Shown here in pieces: positions 25,722 through 34,371 of a DNA stretch of 64,000 nt. Location of the stretch: assembly GCF_009812055.1 (NCBI RefSeq), contig NZ_WQNH01000026.1, positions 1 through 64,000 on the forward strand, in the 5' to 3' direction. Within the stretch, counting starts at the first letter, position 1; the number at the start of each line of letters is the position of its first letter. The notes under the pieces were generated by a model. It worked only from the letters and a program-made list of their open reading frames with translations. It ran no database searches and was not told the origin of the DNA. Position numbers and translations under genes: made by a program. This DNA is from Chelativorans xinjiangensis. GTDB taxonomy: Bacteria; Pseudomonadota; Alphaproteobacteria; Rhizobiales; Rhizobiaceae.

Positions 25722-26573
25722 ATGCAGATCACCCTGTGCAACGAGGTCCTCAGGCCGATGACCCTCACCGAGCAATGCGCCTTCGCGCGCGATGTCGGCT
25801 ATGACGGGCTGGAGGTGGCGCCGTTCACGCTCGCCGAGGACCCGACGCGCATGACCGCGGGAGAGATCGCCGACGCGCGGCGGACGGTCGAGGATCACGG
25901 TCTCGTGGTCTCCAGCCTGCATTGGCTGACCATGGCCCCAGCTGGGCTCGATCTCACCGCGCTCGACGCGCAAGCGGTTGCGCGGACGCGGGAGGCCCTC
26001 ATACGGCTGGTGGACCTTGCGGCGGGGCTCGGCGCCGGCGTCATCGTGCACGGCTCGCCGGCACAGCGGCGGCTTGGCAGCGAGCCCGAGCGCCAGCGTG
26101 CCGTTGCCATGGCGCATTTCGAGGCGGCGGCACGACGGGCGGGCGAGCACGGCATCGCCTATTGCCTGGAGGCCATCAACCGCAAGGAATGCAACTTCCT
26201 CAACACGATTGCCGAGGCCGATGCGATGATCGCCGAGATTGGCGCGCCGGCGCTGAAGCTCATGCTGGATGTGTGCCACGCCGCGCAGGAGGAAGAGGAA
26301 AGCCTCGCCGCCCTTGCCACCCGGTATATCCGGGAGGGCATGCTCGCACACATCCAGCTCAACGCGGCGAACCGGCGTGGACCGGGAGAGGGGACAAGCC
26401 CCGACGGCCCCGACGCCATAGCGCCGCTTCTGCGGGCGCTTATGGACGGCGACTATCGGGGAGCGCTGGCGATGGAACCGTTCGAATATGTACCCGACGG
26501 CCCGGCCTGCGCGGCCCGCGCCGTCGGCTATGTGCGTGGGGTTCTGGACGGGCTTGACGGAAACGCGGGTTAA
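25722..26573 (+). CDS. TIM-barrel isomerase, hydroxypyruvate-isomerase-like
   Basis: 283 residues, AP_endonuc_2 family, nearest in style to hydroxypyruvate/tartronate isomerases and sugar-phosphate epimerases. Family metal ligands lie in YCLEAINRKECNF (Glu), LMLDVCHAAQEEE (Asp, His), AHIQLNAANRRGPGEG and GALAMEPFEYVPDG (Glu). Start ATG 25722 after GAGGAGAAGG. Divergent from the dehydrogenase and directly followed by the TctCBA transporter genes, so it belongs to the same catabolic unit. It is the second isomerase of this fold in the cluster. Confidence 0.83.
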   Translation: MQITLCNEVLRPMTLTEQCAFARDVGYDGLEVAPFTLAEDPTRMTAGEIADARRTVEDHGLVVSSLHWLTMAPAGLDLTALDAQAVARTREALIRLVDLAAGLGAGVIVHGSPAQRRLGSEPERQRAVAMAHFEAAARRAGEHGIAYCLEAINRKECNFLNTIAEADAMIAEIGAPALKLMLDVCHAAQEEEESLAALATRYIREGMLAHIQLNAANRRGPGEGTSPDGPDAIAPLLRALMDGDYRGALAMEPFEYVPDGPACAARAVGYVRGVLDGLDGNAG

Positions 26574-26574
26574 G

Positions 26575-26595
26575 GAACTAACCAGTTACTTACTT
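26575..26595. promoter_or_regulatory. Operator candidate GAACT-N4-AGTTAC (copy 2)
   Basis: GAACTAACCAGTTACTTACTT differs from the string at 25600-25620 at only two positions, again with AACT/AGTT inverted half sites. It lies just after the isomerase stop, 110 bases before tctC, suggesting a separately controlled transporter promoter. Confidence 0.6.
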
Positions 26596-26684
26596 GACAG
26601 GCCACCGAACTGACTTCACAGTTCTGGCCCAACGCCGGGGGCCGAATAGGGCTGCGGCGTTGAAGCACATCAAGGGAGGAAACC

Positions 26685-27716
26685 ATGGGTCTTTTGACCA
26701 GAGCCGCGCTCGGCGTGGCCGTATCCGCATTCGCGCTTTCCGCCGCCGCGCCGGCCCTTGCCCAGGAGTGGCAGCCGGATCGCCCCATCAACATCATCGT
26801 GCCCTGGGGGGCCGGCGGCTCGACCGACCAGGTGACCCGCGTCACCGCGCCGATCCTTGCCGAAGAGCTTGGCCAGGCTGTGGTGGTGGTCAACCAGCCG
26901 GGCGCCTCGGGCGCCGTCGGCACGCAGGAGGTGCTGAACGCGCCGAAGGACGGCTATACCTGGACAGCCAACGCCATCGCCAACAACGCCACCTATTCGG
27001 TGACCGGGCTGGTGCCCGACACCAGCATCGACGACTGGCACATCTATCTGTCGGTCGCCAACGTTCCCGTCGTCTCGGTGCCGTCCGACAGCGAGTTCGA
27101 GGATTTCGGGCAGTTGCTCGAAGCCTTCAAGGAGCGGGGCGGCGAGATCACCGTCGGCACGGCGGGCGTCACCTCCTCCGGCGGCATGGCGATTGCCGGC
27201 CTGGGCACGGAAGGTGAATTCGAATACCGCATGGTGACCTATGACGGCGGCGGGCCGGCCGCGATCGCCACCGCGGCGGGCGAAGCCATGGTCACCACGC
27301 AGCTTGCCGTGGAGCAGGCCGAGCTGATCCGCGGCGGCCGCCTGCGTCCGCTTGCGGTCTTGAGCGACCAGCCGCTGACCATCGAGGGCGTGGATCCCAT
27401 CCCGCCGATTACCGAATGGCTGCCGGAATTCCCCATCGCACCGGACTATTTCGGCATCTTCATCCCACAGGGCGTGCCCGAGGAGGTGGTGGCGACGGTG
27501 AACCGCATCTGGGAGGAGAAGGTGATGAACTCCGAGGCGCTGAAGAACTATGCCCAAACCAACGGTGCCGTCTTCGCTCCCTCCTATGGCGAGGAAGCGC
27601 GTGAAGTGGCCATGCCGGTGGTGATCGAGGAGGCCTGCGCGGCGGAAGAGCGCGGCCTGGAGGTGAACGACCCCTCGACCATCGGCATCGACTGCGAGAC
27701 GAAGAGCGAGATGTAG
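26685..27716 (+). CDS. tctC: Tripartite tricarboxylate transporter binding protein (TctC/Bug family)
   Basis: 343 residues. Signal peptide ends near residue 27 (APALAQEW). Bug-family hallmarks are RPINIIVPWGAGGSTDQVTR at about 32-51, followed by VVVNQPGASGAVGTQEV, the loops that coordinate a carboxylated ligand through water. Start ATG 26685 with AAGGGAGG. It feeds the TctB/TctA membrane subunits downstream. Ligand probably a carboxylate or sugar acid used by the neighbouring enzymes. Confidence 0.93.
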   Translation: MGLLTRAALGVAVSAFALSAAAPALAQEWQPDRPINIIVPWGAGGSTDQVTRVTAPILAEELGQAVVVVNQPGASGAVGTQEVLNAPKDGYTWTANAIANNATYSVTGLVPDTSIDDWHIYLSVANVPVVSVPSDSEFEDFGQLLEAFKERGGEITVGTAGVTSSGGMAIAGLGTEGEFEYRMVTYDGGGPAAIATAAGEAMVTTQLAVEQAELIRGGRLRPLAVLSDQPLTIEGVDPIPPITEWLPEFPIAPDYFGIFIPQGVPEEVVATVNRIWEEKVMNSEALKNYAQTNGAVFAPSYGEEAREVAMPVVIEEACAAEERGLEVNDPSTIGIDCETKSEM

Positions 27717-27728
27717 CCCGAGCGGGCT

Positions 27729-27818
27729 AGAGCAATTCCAGGAAACCGGTTTTCCGTCCGGAATTGCGACAAAACAACGAGTTGGATCAGTTCATCGATT
27801 CCAACGAAACGATGAACC
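27729..27818. repeat. Intergenic repeat, family R2
   Basis: AGAGCAATTCCAGGAAACCGGTTTTCC, then GGAATTGCGACAAAAC, then GATCAGTTCATCGATTCC..GATGAAC: the same element as 55974-56079 and 62392-62495 but in the opposite orientation. It separates tctC from tctB and would be translated if tctB began at 27764, which argues for the later start. Confidence 0.85.
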
Positions 27819-27880
27819 GGTCGAGCGAAAAGCCGGCACCCTTCCGGGGTGTCGGCAATACCGGCAGATCAGAGGTATTC

Positions 27881-28414
27881 ATGACCGATCCTTCGGCCGA
27901 TCCGCAGACGGAACGCCATATGAACCGTGTCGATCTCATCACCGGCGGCGTGTTCGCGGTGCTGGGACTGGCGATCGCCTACCTGTCCTGGACCATGCCC
28001 CGGCTGGAAATGCGCGGCATCCACCCTGCCACCGTGCCGGGCCTCGTGCCCGGCCTCCTGGGGCTTGCTCTGGCGTTTTGCGGCGCCGTGCTTGGCCTCA
28101 AAGCCTATCGCGAGGGGCGCGGCGCGGGGGGCTGGAGCGATCTCCTGGCGCTCTTCCGCACCGAAGAGGCGGGGCGTTTCTGCGCCGTGGCGGGGCTGGC
28201 GCTCGTCTATGCGCTCGTTCTGGTGGGGCTCTTGCCGTTCTGGCTCGCCAGCACGGCCTTCGTCTTCGCCTTCATCGTCGTCTTCGAGGCCTGGCTGTCG
28301 CCGCAGCCAAGGCCGCTTCTGCGCTCAGCCCTCTGGGCAGCCGTCCAGGGTGTGATCGTCGGCGTCGCCGTCACCCTCGTCTTCCAATACGGCTTCCTCG
28401 TTCGCCTGCCCTAA
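27881..28414 (+). CDS. tctB: Tripartite tricarboxylate transporter small membrane subunit (TctB)
   Basis: 177 residues, four predicted membrane helices, TctB/DUF1468 family. The first helix lies at about 17-40 (LITGGVFAVLGLAIAYLSW). I use ATG 27881 with AGAGG upstream; an upstream in-frame start at 27764 would translate the R2 repeat. Partner of the large permease 16 bases downstream. Confidence 0.87.
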   Translation: MTDPSADPQTERHMNRVDLITGGVFAVLGLAIAYLSWTMPRLEMRGIHPATVPGLVPGLLGLALAFCGAVLGLKAYREGRGAGGWSDLLALFRTEEAGRFCAVAGLALVYALVLVGLLPFWLASTAFVFAFIVVFEAWLSPQPRPLLRSALWAAVQGVIVGVAVTLVFQYGFLVRLP

Positions 28415-28430
28415 CCCGAGAGCTCAATAC

Positions 28431-29954
28431 ATGCCTGAAGGCCTTACCCTTCTTGGACACGGCATCGCCCATTTCCTCACCTGGGAGGGGTTGTTCAACC
28501 TCGCCTGGGCGAGCCTGCTCGGCATCGTCATCGGCGCGCTTCCGGGCCTGACGGCGACCATGGGCGTGGCGCTGCTCGTCACGCTCACCTACAAGATGCC
28601 GCCGGACCAGGCGATCCTGTGCCTGATGGCGCTCTACGTGGGGGCGATCTATGGCGGCAGCCGGTCGGCCATCCTGCTCGCCATTCCCGGCACCCCGGCA
28701 AGTGCCGCCACCACGCTCGACGGCTATCCCCTGGCACGCGCCGGCAAGGCCGGCATGGCCATGGGGATCGCCACCACCTCCTCGGCGCTCGGCACGCTGG
28801 TCGGCATCTTCTTTCTGGCGCTGATCGCGCCTTGGCTGGCTGAATTCGCGCTGCGCTTCGGCTCCTATGAGTTCTTCTGGCTGGCGTTGTTCGGCGTCCT
28901 GATCTCGGGCCGGCTGACCGCCATCGAGGATCCGTTGAAAGGCTATATCGCCGGCATTCTGGGGCTGCTCGCGGCGATGATCGGCATGGAAGGCCTGCAT
29001 GCCTTTCAGCGCTTCACCTTCGGTGTCAGTGCGCTCGGCGGCGGCATCAACCTCATCCCTGCCATGGTCGGCGCCTTCGGCTTCGCCGAGATCCTCGCGG
29101 TCATGAAGCGGCGCTTTACGGCCGAGCTCGTCACCAGCGACGACAGGGTGCTGCCGCGGCTGGCCGATATCACGCGCTACTGGCGCACCACGATCCGCTC
29201 CGGCATCGTCGGCACGATCGCCGGCATCATCCCCGGCGTCGGCGAGGACATAGGCGCCTGGGCCTCCTACGCGGCCGCACGGCGCGCGAGCAAGGAGGCC
29301 GACCAGTTCGGCAAGGGCTCCATCGAGGGGCTGGTGGCCGCGGAGACCGGCAATTCGGCGGTCATCCCCGGCGCCATGATCCCCACGCTCACCCTGGCGC
29401 TGCCGGGCTCGGCGGCGGCCGCGGTGCTGATTGCCGCGATGTTCATCCACGGCATCAGGCCCGGGCCGCTGCTGATGACCGAGAATCCCGCTTTCCTTTA
29501 TCAGATCGTCGGCATTCTGCTTCTGACGACCATCGCCATCACCGTCTTCGGCCTGTCGCTTACCAAGCTCCTGGTGCGCGTGCTGCTCGTCCCGCGCGAG
29601 AAGCTGATGCCGGTGGTCTATGTGCTGTGCGTGGTCGGCTCCTTCGCCATCACCCAGCGCATGTTCGACGTCTATGTGATGATCGCCTTCGGGCTGATCG
29701 GCTTCGTCTTGCGCGAGATGCGCTATCCGATGGCGCCGCTGGTTCTGGGCATCGTTCTCGGCGACCTGCTCGACGTCAATCTGCGCCGCGGCCTGCTTCT
29801 GTCGGACGGCGACGTCACGCCCTTCTTCACGCGACCGATCAGCGCCGTGCTCTTCGCGATCATCGCGGTGACGATCCTCATGAGCCTGCCCATGGTGAGC
29901 CGACGTGTCACGGACCTCTTCAAGCGCCTCGACCCGCAGCGCCGTGCCGGCTGA
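28431..29954 (+). CDS. tctA: Tripartite tricarboxylate transporter large permease (TctA)
   Basis: 507 residues, about 11-12 membrane helices, normal TctA length. Characteristic segments: ALPGLTATMGVALL near 40, GAIYGGSRSAILLAIPGTPASAATTLDGYP near 75-105, and the second repeat GIIPGVGEDIGAWASYAAAR near 265. Catalyses ion-driven uptake of the TctC-delivered ligand. Its end overlaps the start of the TetR gene. Confidence 0.93.
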   Translation: MPEGLTLLGHGIAHFLTWEGLFNLAWASLLGIVIGALPGLTATMGVALLVTLTYKMPPDQAILCLMALYVGAIYGGSRSAILLAIPGTPASAATTLDGYPLARAGKAGMAMGIATTSSALGTLVGIFFLALIAPWLAEFALRFGSYEFFWLALFGVLISGRLTAIEDPLKGYIAGILGLLAAMIGMEGLHAFQRFTFGVSALGGGINLIPAMVGAFGFAEILAVMKRRFTAELVTSDDRVLPRLADITRYWRTTIRSGIVGTIAGIIPGVGEDIGAWASYAAARRASKEADQFGKGSIEGLVAAETGNSAVIPGAMIPTLTLALPGSAAAAVLIAAMFIHGIRPGPLLMTENPAFLYQIVGILLLTTIAITVFGLSLTKLLVRVLLVPREKLMPVVYVLCVVGSFAITQRMFDVYVMIAFGLIGFVLREMRYPMAPLVLGIVLGDLLDVNLRRGLLLSDGDVTPFFTRPISAVLFAIIAVTILMSLPMVSRRVTDLFKRLDPQRRAG

Positions 29955-30588
29955 AGCGCAGGCGCCCCGCACCCGCGATCCCGTCCGCACAAGGGCGGCG
30001 ATCCTGGCGGCGGCGCGCGTGGAGTTTTCAGAGCGCGGGCTCGAAGGCGCGCGCATCGATGCCATCGCCGCAAGGGCGGCCACCAACAAGCGCATGCTCT
30101 ACCACTATTTCGGCAACAAGGACGCGCTCTACTGCGCCGTCCTGGAGGAGGCCTATCGCGAGATCCGCGAAGGCGAGCGGGCGCTGCAGCTCGACCAGTA
30201 CGAGCCGGTGGAGGCGGTCGAGCGGCTCGTGCGCTTCACCTTCCGCCATTTCCTCGAATGCCCGTGGTTCATCGCGTTGCTCACCAACGAGAACCTCATG
30301 AAGGCGCGTTACCTGCGCACCCTGCCGGAGATGCACGGCCTGCATTCGCCCCTCGTCGACCAGTTGCGCAAGCTCATCCGCCGCGGCGGCCGGAGCGGCG
30401 TCTTCCGCCTCGGCATCGATCCCGTGCAGCTCTACATTTCCATCGCCGCGCTCGGCTATTTCTACGTCTCCAACAACGCCACGCTTTCGGTGATCTTCGA
30501 TACCGACCTTTCAAGCAACGCCCACATCGCGGCGCGCGAGGCGCATGCGGTCGAGATGGTGCTCGATCATTTGCGGGTGAAGGCTTGA
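29944..30588 (+). CDS. TetR-family transcriptional regulator (paralogue 1)
   Basis: 214 residues from GTG 29944, overlapping the tctA end by 11 bases; GTG 29905 is an alternative. N-terminal TetR helix-turn-helix at about 14-60 with ARAATNKRMLYHYFGNKDALY, and a C-terminal ligand domain containing ECPWFIALLTNENLM and LYISIAALGYFYVSN, the RutR/TetR_C type. Co-transcribed with the transporter, so it probably controls this catabolic unit, perhaps through the GTAACT/AGTTAC motifs. A close paralogue is encoded at 31236-31901. Confidence 0.85.
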   Translation: MPAEAQAPRTRDPVRTRAAILAAARVEFSERGLEGARIDAIAARAATNKRMLYHYFGNKDALYCAVLEEAYREIREGERALQLDQYEPVEAVERLVRFTFRHFLECPWFIALLTNENLMKARYLRTLPEMHGLHSPLVDQLRKLIRRGGRSGVFRLGIDPVQLYISIAALGYFYVSNNATLSVIFDTDLSSNAHIAAREAHAVEMVLDHLRVKA

Positions 30589-30729
30589 GGCAAGGGCTAA
30601 GGCGGGGATGACCCGACCTAATCTCATCTGGCTATAGACGTCCTCACACGGTGTTGTGTTGTTGTGATCGGCGGCCAGTCGTATCGGTATGTCCCATGTT
30701 ATCGCCGAGCAGCATAGCCGGAGACGATC

Positions 30730-31227
30730 ATGGATATCAGGAGAGGTGCCGTTCACAATTGTCGTTTGGCATTGGCTGCCGTCGTGTCGGGGTTTGCAGC
30801 GGTGGCCGTTGCCGGCGCGGAGCCACAGGTCATTGAGCTGACGCAAACGGCCTGCCAGTTCCTCGAGTCCGAAGATGGTGTCGATCACGGTTTCAAGTCG
30901 AGCAAGAAGGCCGACTGCGATGCGATCAACGCAAAAACGGGAAAGGAGCGGCTGGCAAAGGCCGAGGTGCTCACGCTTGAGCCCGGCGATTACATCTTCA
31001 GGGTGACGAACAGGGATGTACCCTACGAACTCGGGTTCTGGCTGCGCGACGCCGACTACGATTTCCGCAATCCGTTGCACAAGCTGACCAAGACCAGCGT
31101 GTCGGGCGGCGGTCTGTTCGTTGGCGATACGCAAGAGTACGAAGTCACCCTCAAACCCGGTGAGTATTTCTACTCCTGCCCGCTCAACACCACGCCCGAC
31201 TACCGCCTCGTTGTGAGTGCCGACTGA
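30730..31227 (+). CDS. Periplasmic cupredoxin-like protein
   Basis: 165 residues. An N-terminal signal peptide of about 30 residues (LALAAVVSGFAAVAVAGAEP) is followed by a beta-rich domain. The C-terminal EVTLKPGEYFYSCPLNTTPDYRLVV has the shape of a cupredoxin copper-binding loop with a Cys near residue 150, but the classical second His and axial Met of the loop are absent. Three cysteines are present in the mature part. Function unknown; a role in metal or redox stress is possible. Flanked by two convergent TetR genes, one on each side. Confidence 0.6.
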   Translation: MDIRRGAVHNCRLALAAVVSGFAAVAVAGAEPQVIELTQTACQFLESEDGVDHGFKSSKKADCDAINAKTGKERLAKAEVLTLEPGDYIFRVTNRDVPYELGFWLRDADYDFRNPLHKLTKTSVSGGGLFVGDTQEYEVTLKPGEYFYSCPLNTTPDYRLVVSAD

Positions 31228-31235
31228 CCTGCCTA

Positions 31236-31901
31236 CTACCCCGCCCTCACCGAAGCCAGCACCGTCTTCACCACATGAGCCTCCCACTCGGCAAGGCGGG
31301 CGGGGTCGGAAAGGTTGCGGCCGAAGATGGCCGACAGGGTGTGGCGGTTGGAGAGGTAGAAATAGCCGAGCGCGGCGATGGTGATGTAGACGTTGATGGG
31401 GTCGATGCCGGGCCGGAAGAGGCCGTCTTCGGCGCCGCGCCGAAGCACCTCCGCCAGCTCGGTGACGAAGTGCGAGTGCATCTCCATCAGCTTGCGCGAG
31501 CCCCGCAGGTGCTCCGCATTGTGGAGGTTCTCCGTATTGAGCAGGCTGATGAATTCCGGGTGCTTCAAGAAGTAGTGCCAGGTGAAGCGCGACAGTTCCG
31601 ACAGCGCCTCCTCCGGTGCCTTGTGGGCAAGGTCCAGCTCGCGCTCGGCCGAGCGGATCGCGCCGTAGGCGGCTTCAAGGACGGCGACGTAGAGGCCGAT
31701 CTTGTCGCCGAAATAGTGGTAGAGCATGCGCTTGTTGGTGCCGGCGCGCTCGGCGATCATGTCGACCCGCGCCCCGCCGATGCCCTTCTCCGCGAATTCC
31801 GCGGTCGCCGCCTCGAGGATGGCAGCCTGCGTGCGCTCCGGGTCGCGGCTTACCTTCTGCCGGCCTCCCTGCGCCGGCTTCACCTTGATATCGCTCCCCA
31901 A
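31236..31901 (-). CDS. TetR-family transcriptional regulator (paralogue 2)
   Basis: About 221 residues from TTG 31901, chosen because GGAGAG stands seven bases before it; TTG 31973 is the next in-frame option upstream. HTH region with AGTNKRMLYHYFGDKIGLY and C-terminal INVYITIAALGYFYLSN make it a clear paralogue of the regulator at 29944. It is convergent with the cupredoxin-like gene, with 8 bases between stops. Target unknown. Confidence 0.85.
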   Translation of the reverse strand: MGSDIKVKPAQGGRQKVSRDPERTQAAILEAATAEFAEKGIGGARVDMIAERAGTNKRMLYHYFGDKIGLYVAVLEAAYGAIRSAERELDLAHKAPEEALSELSRFTWHYFLKHPEFISLLNTENLHNAEHLRGSRKLMEMHSHFVTELAEVLRRGAEDGLFRPGIDPINVYITIAALGYFYLSNRHTLSAIFGRNLSDPARLAEWEAHVVKTVLASVRAG

Positions 31902-32098
31902 CTGCGTCTCTCCACTGTGCGTTTTCCCACGCTGGGACAATGCCTTATAGCCGACGGCCGGCGAAAGGCTCAATCGCGGGCAATTTTTTACGCCGCCGCG
32001 CCGAACATTCGCCCGTTCTGTTGCTTAGAATAAGAGAACCGGACAGCGCCCGACGCATTCGCGCATTCGTCAGCAAAGACAGTTGGAAGGGCTGAACG

Positions 32099-32536
32099 AT
32101 GACCGCTACAGGCCTAGAAGTTTTCGACAAGACCGTCCAGACAACGAACATCTGGCTCAACGAGATCATGGACGACCATGGCGACGACCGCCATGTCGCG
32201 TGGCACATACTGGGTGCGGTGCTCAAGGCGCTGCGGGACAGGCTTCCCGCCGACCTCTCGGCCCATCTGGGCGCCGAGCTGCCCATTCTGGTGCGCGGCC
32301 TCTACTACGACCAGTATCAGCCGTCACAGCAGCCGCGGGTCACCCGTACCCTCGACGACTTTCTGGAGCAGGTCCAGGAGGGGCTGAAGGACACCAGGCC
32401 GGTCAACTCGACTGAGGCCACGCGCACGGTCTTCCGCGTCATCGCCCATCACGTCGACCTCGGACAGTCGGCCAAGGTGCGCGAGGCTCTGCCGAAGGAT
32501 GTTCAGGCGCTGTGGCTGGAGACGGTGGGAACCTGA
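32099..32536 (+). CDS. DUF2267 protein
   Basis: 145 residues, all-helical DUF2267 family: WLNEIMDDHGDDRHVAWHILGAVLKALRDRL, LSAHLGAELPILVRGLYYDQY, then a repeated-looking second half ending VREALPKDVQALW. Function not established; members often sit in stress or low-oxygen gene groups with dienelactone-hydrolase-like proteins and phosphoribosyltransferases, exactly what follows here (32763-34105). Confidence 0.85.
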   Translation: MTATGLEVFDKTVQTTNIWLNEIMDDHGDDRHVAWHILGAVLKALRDRLPADLSAHLGAELPILVRGLYYDQYQPSQQPRVTRTLDDFLEQVQEGLKDTRPVNSTEATRTVFRVIAHHVDLGQSAKVREALPKDVQALWLETVGT

Positions 32537-32564
32537 GATAAGGCAGAGGCGGGATGGCCGATGC

Positions 32565-32670
32565 CTAGAGCATGATCCCGAAAAGTGGATACCGGTTTTC
32601 GGATAAGATCATGCTAAAACAAAGAGATAGATCGTGATGCCGATTCCAGGAAAAGGTATCACGATCTAGC
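32565..32670. repeat. Intergenic repeat, family R3
   Basis: AGAGCATGATCCCGAAAAGTGGATACCGG...GATCATGCTAAAACAAAGAG...TATCACGATCTAG. This string, with its GCATGATC/GATCATGC inverted arms, is a very common intergenic element in rhizobia and relatives (from memory). It separates DUF2267 from the hydrolase gene. Confidence 0.8.
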
Positions 32671-32762
32671 CGTCGTCCGGTTCGACGGAACCAGCGCGGT
32701 GACACGGGTTGCGGCCGAGCGGCCGCAGGGAACCCCGAGATATATCCGTCTGGAGCTTAGAG

Positions 32763-33425
32763 ATGGCACGGATAGCAAGCGACGTACGGGAAGTCCGCAT
32801 TGATCCCGAAGGGCTCGACGGCTTCCTCGGCGTGCCGCCGGACGCCCAGGGCATCGTCATCTTCGCTCACGGCAGTGGCAGCGGCCGGCACAGCCCGCGC
32901 AACAATTACGTCGCCACGCAACTCAGGAAGGCGGGGCTGGCGACCTTCCTGCTCGACCTCCTGACGCCCTCCGAGGAGGCAGACCGGCGCAACGTATTCG
33001 ACATCCCGCTGCTCGCCTCGCGCCTCGAGCGGGCAACCCGGTGGGTCGCCAGCGCGGCCGACACGGCCCATCTTAATCCCGGCTATTTCGGTGCCAGCAC
33101 CGGCGCCGCCGCGGCGCTGACGGCGGCGGCGGATGCCGGATCGCCCATCGGTGCGGTCGTCTCGCGCGGCGGCAGGCCGGATATGGCATTATCCGTCCTG
33201 TCAAAGGTTCGGGCGCCGACGCTGCTCCTCGTCGGCAGCCTCGACGGCCCGGTCATCGACATGAACCGGCAGGCATACGACGCGCTCTCCTCAAAGAAGA
33301 GCCTCATCATCGTCGAGGGTGCAAGCCATCTTTTCGAGGAACCGGGCAAGCTCGACGAGGTTGTCCGCCACGCGACGGAGTGGTTCCTGACCCACTTGAC
33401 GGATAGAGTGGGGACGTCAGGATGA
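32763..33425 (+). CDS. Alpha/beta hydrolase (dienelactone-hydrolase-like)
   Basis: 220 residues from ATG 32763. Alpha/beta hydrolase fold: oxyanion region IVIFAHGSGSGRHSPRN near 30-45, nucleophile elbow GYFGASTGAAAAL (Ser in the elbow) near 105-115, Asp in LLLVGSLDGPVID and His in VEGASHLFEEPG near the end, completing the triad. Substrate unknown. Stop overlaps the phosphoribosyltransferase start by four bases; in some bacteria these two are fused, so a shared function is likely. Confidence 0.85.
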   Translation: MARIASDVREVRIDPEGLDGFLGVPPDAQGIVIFAHGSGSGRHSPRNNYVATQLRKAGLATFLLDLLTPSEEADRRNVFDIPLLASRLERATRWVASAADTAHLNPGYFGASTGAAAALTAAADAGSPIGAVVSRGGRPDMALSVLSKVRAPTLLLVGSLDGPVIDMNRQAYDALSSKKSLIIVEGASHLFEEPGKLDEVVRHATEWFLTHLTDRVGTSG

Positions 33426-34105
33426 TCGACATGTTCGCCACGCAAACGGAATTCAACGACCGCCACGAAGCCGGGCAACGCCTGGCAGAGGCGCTCGAGC
33501 ACCTCAAGGAGGAGAATCCGCTGGTGCTTGCCCTGCCGCGCGGCGGCGTGCCTGTCGCTTTCGAGGTGGCCAAGGCGCTTCAGGCGCAGATCGACCTCCT
33601 GATGGTGCGCAAGCTCGGTGCCCCGGGCCATCCCGAATACGGCATCGGCGCGCTGGTCGACGGCGCCGACCCGCAGCTCGTGCTGAACGAGGAGGCCATG
33701 CAGGTGGTCAAGCCGTCTCCCGAATATGTGGAGGCGGAGAAGCAGCGGCAGTTGGCGGAGATCGAAAGGCGGCGCGAGACCTATTTCGCCGGCCGGCAGC
33801 CGATCCCGCTCGCCGGCCGCACGGTGATCGTCGTCGACGACGGCATCGCCACCGGTGGCACGGTGCGCGTGGCGCTGAAGGCGCTGCGTCGTGCAAAGGT
33901 CAAGCGCGCGGTTCTGGCGGTGCCCGTCGCCCCGCGCGACACGCTCGATTCGCTGAAGGCCGATGCCGACGAGGTTGTGTGCCTCGCGGCGCCGCTGAAT
34001 TTCCGCGCCGTCGGGCTGCATTACCGGAATTTTAGCCAGACAAGCGATGCGGAGGTGGTGCGGCTCTTGAACGCCGCGCGCGAATGGCTGCCCGAGCCGC
34101 AATAG
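33422..34105 (+). CDS. Phosphoribosyltransferase-like protein
   Basis: 227 residues, type I PRTase fold. The PRPP-binding loop VIVVDDGIATGGTV lies at about 136-149 and the LALPRGGVPVAFEVAKAL segment near 35-52. Members partnered with a dienelactone-hydrolase-like protein form a conserved but uncharacterised pair. ATGA overlap with the preceding gene. Cytoplasmic; the accepted base is unknown. Confidence 0.85.
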   Translation: MIDMFATQTEFNDRHEAGQRLAEALEHLKEENPLVLALPRGGVPVAFEVAKALQAQIDLLMVRKLGAPGHPEYGIGALVDGADPQLVLNEEAMQVVKPSPEYVEAEKQRQLAEIERRRETYFAGRQPIPLAGRTVIVVDDGIATGGTVRVALKALRRAKVKRAVLAVPVAPRDTLDSLKADADEVVCLAAPLNFRAVGLHYRNFSQTSDAEVVRLLNAAREWLPEPQ

Positions 34106-34180
34106 CGACGCGCATCTTCTACTTCGTCATTCGCGGCGGCAACCGGCACTCGGTCGACGCGCGGATCGGCCGCGAGTTCT

Positions 34181-34365
34181 AGAGCGGGATGAATTTAAAC
34201 CGGGTCATTCCCGCGCGCGTCATCCCGGAAAGCCGAAGGCTTGTCCGGGATCCATTTCGTGACTCGTCCACGTTCCGGAATGGGTCCCGGACAGCCTTCG
34301 CTATCGCTCCGGCTTCCGGGATGACGCGCGCGGGAATGACCCGGCTTGAATTCATCGTCCTCTGA
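34181..34365. repeat. Palindromic repeat, family R1, long version
   Basis: AGAGCGGGATGAATTTAAACCGGGTCATTCCCGCGCGCGTCATCCCGG at the left is matched by CCGGGATGACGCGCGCGGGAATGACCCGGCTTGAATTCATC at the right. The whole gap between the phosphoribosyltransferase and the convergent fuconate dehydratase is essentially this one element; it could serve as a bidirectional terminator. Confidence 0.85.
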
Positions 34366-34371
34366 AGCCCG

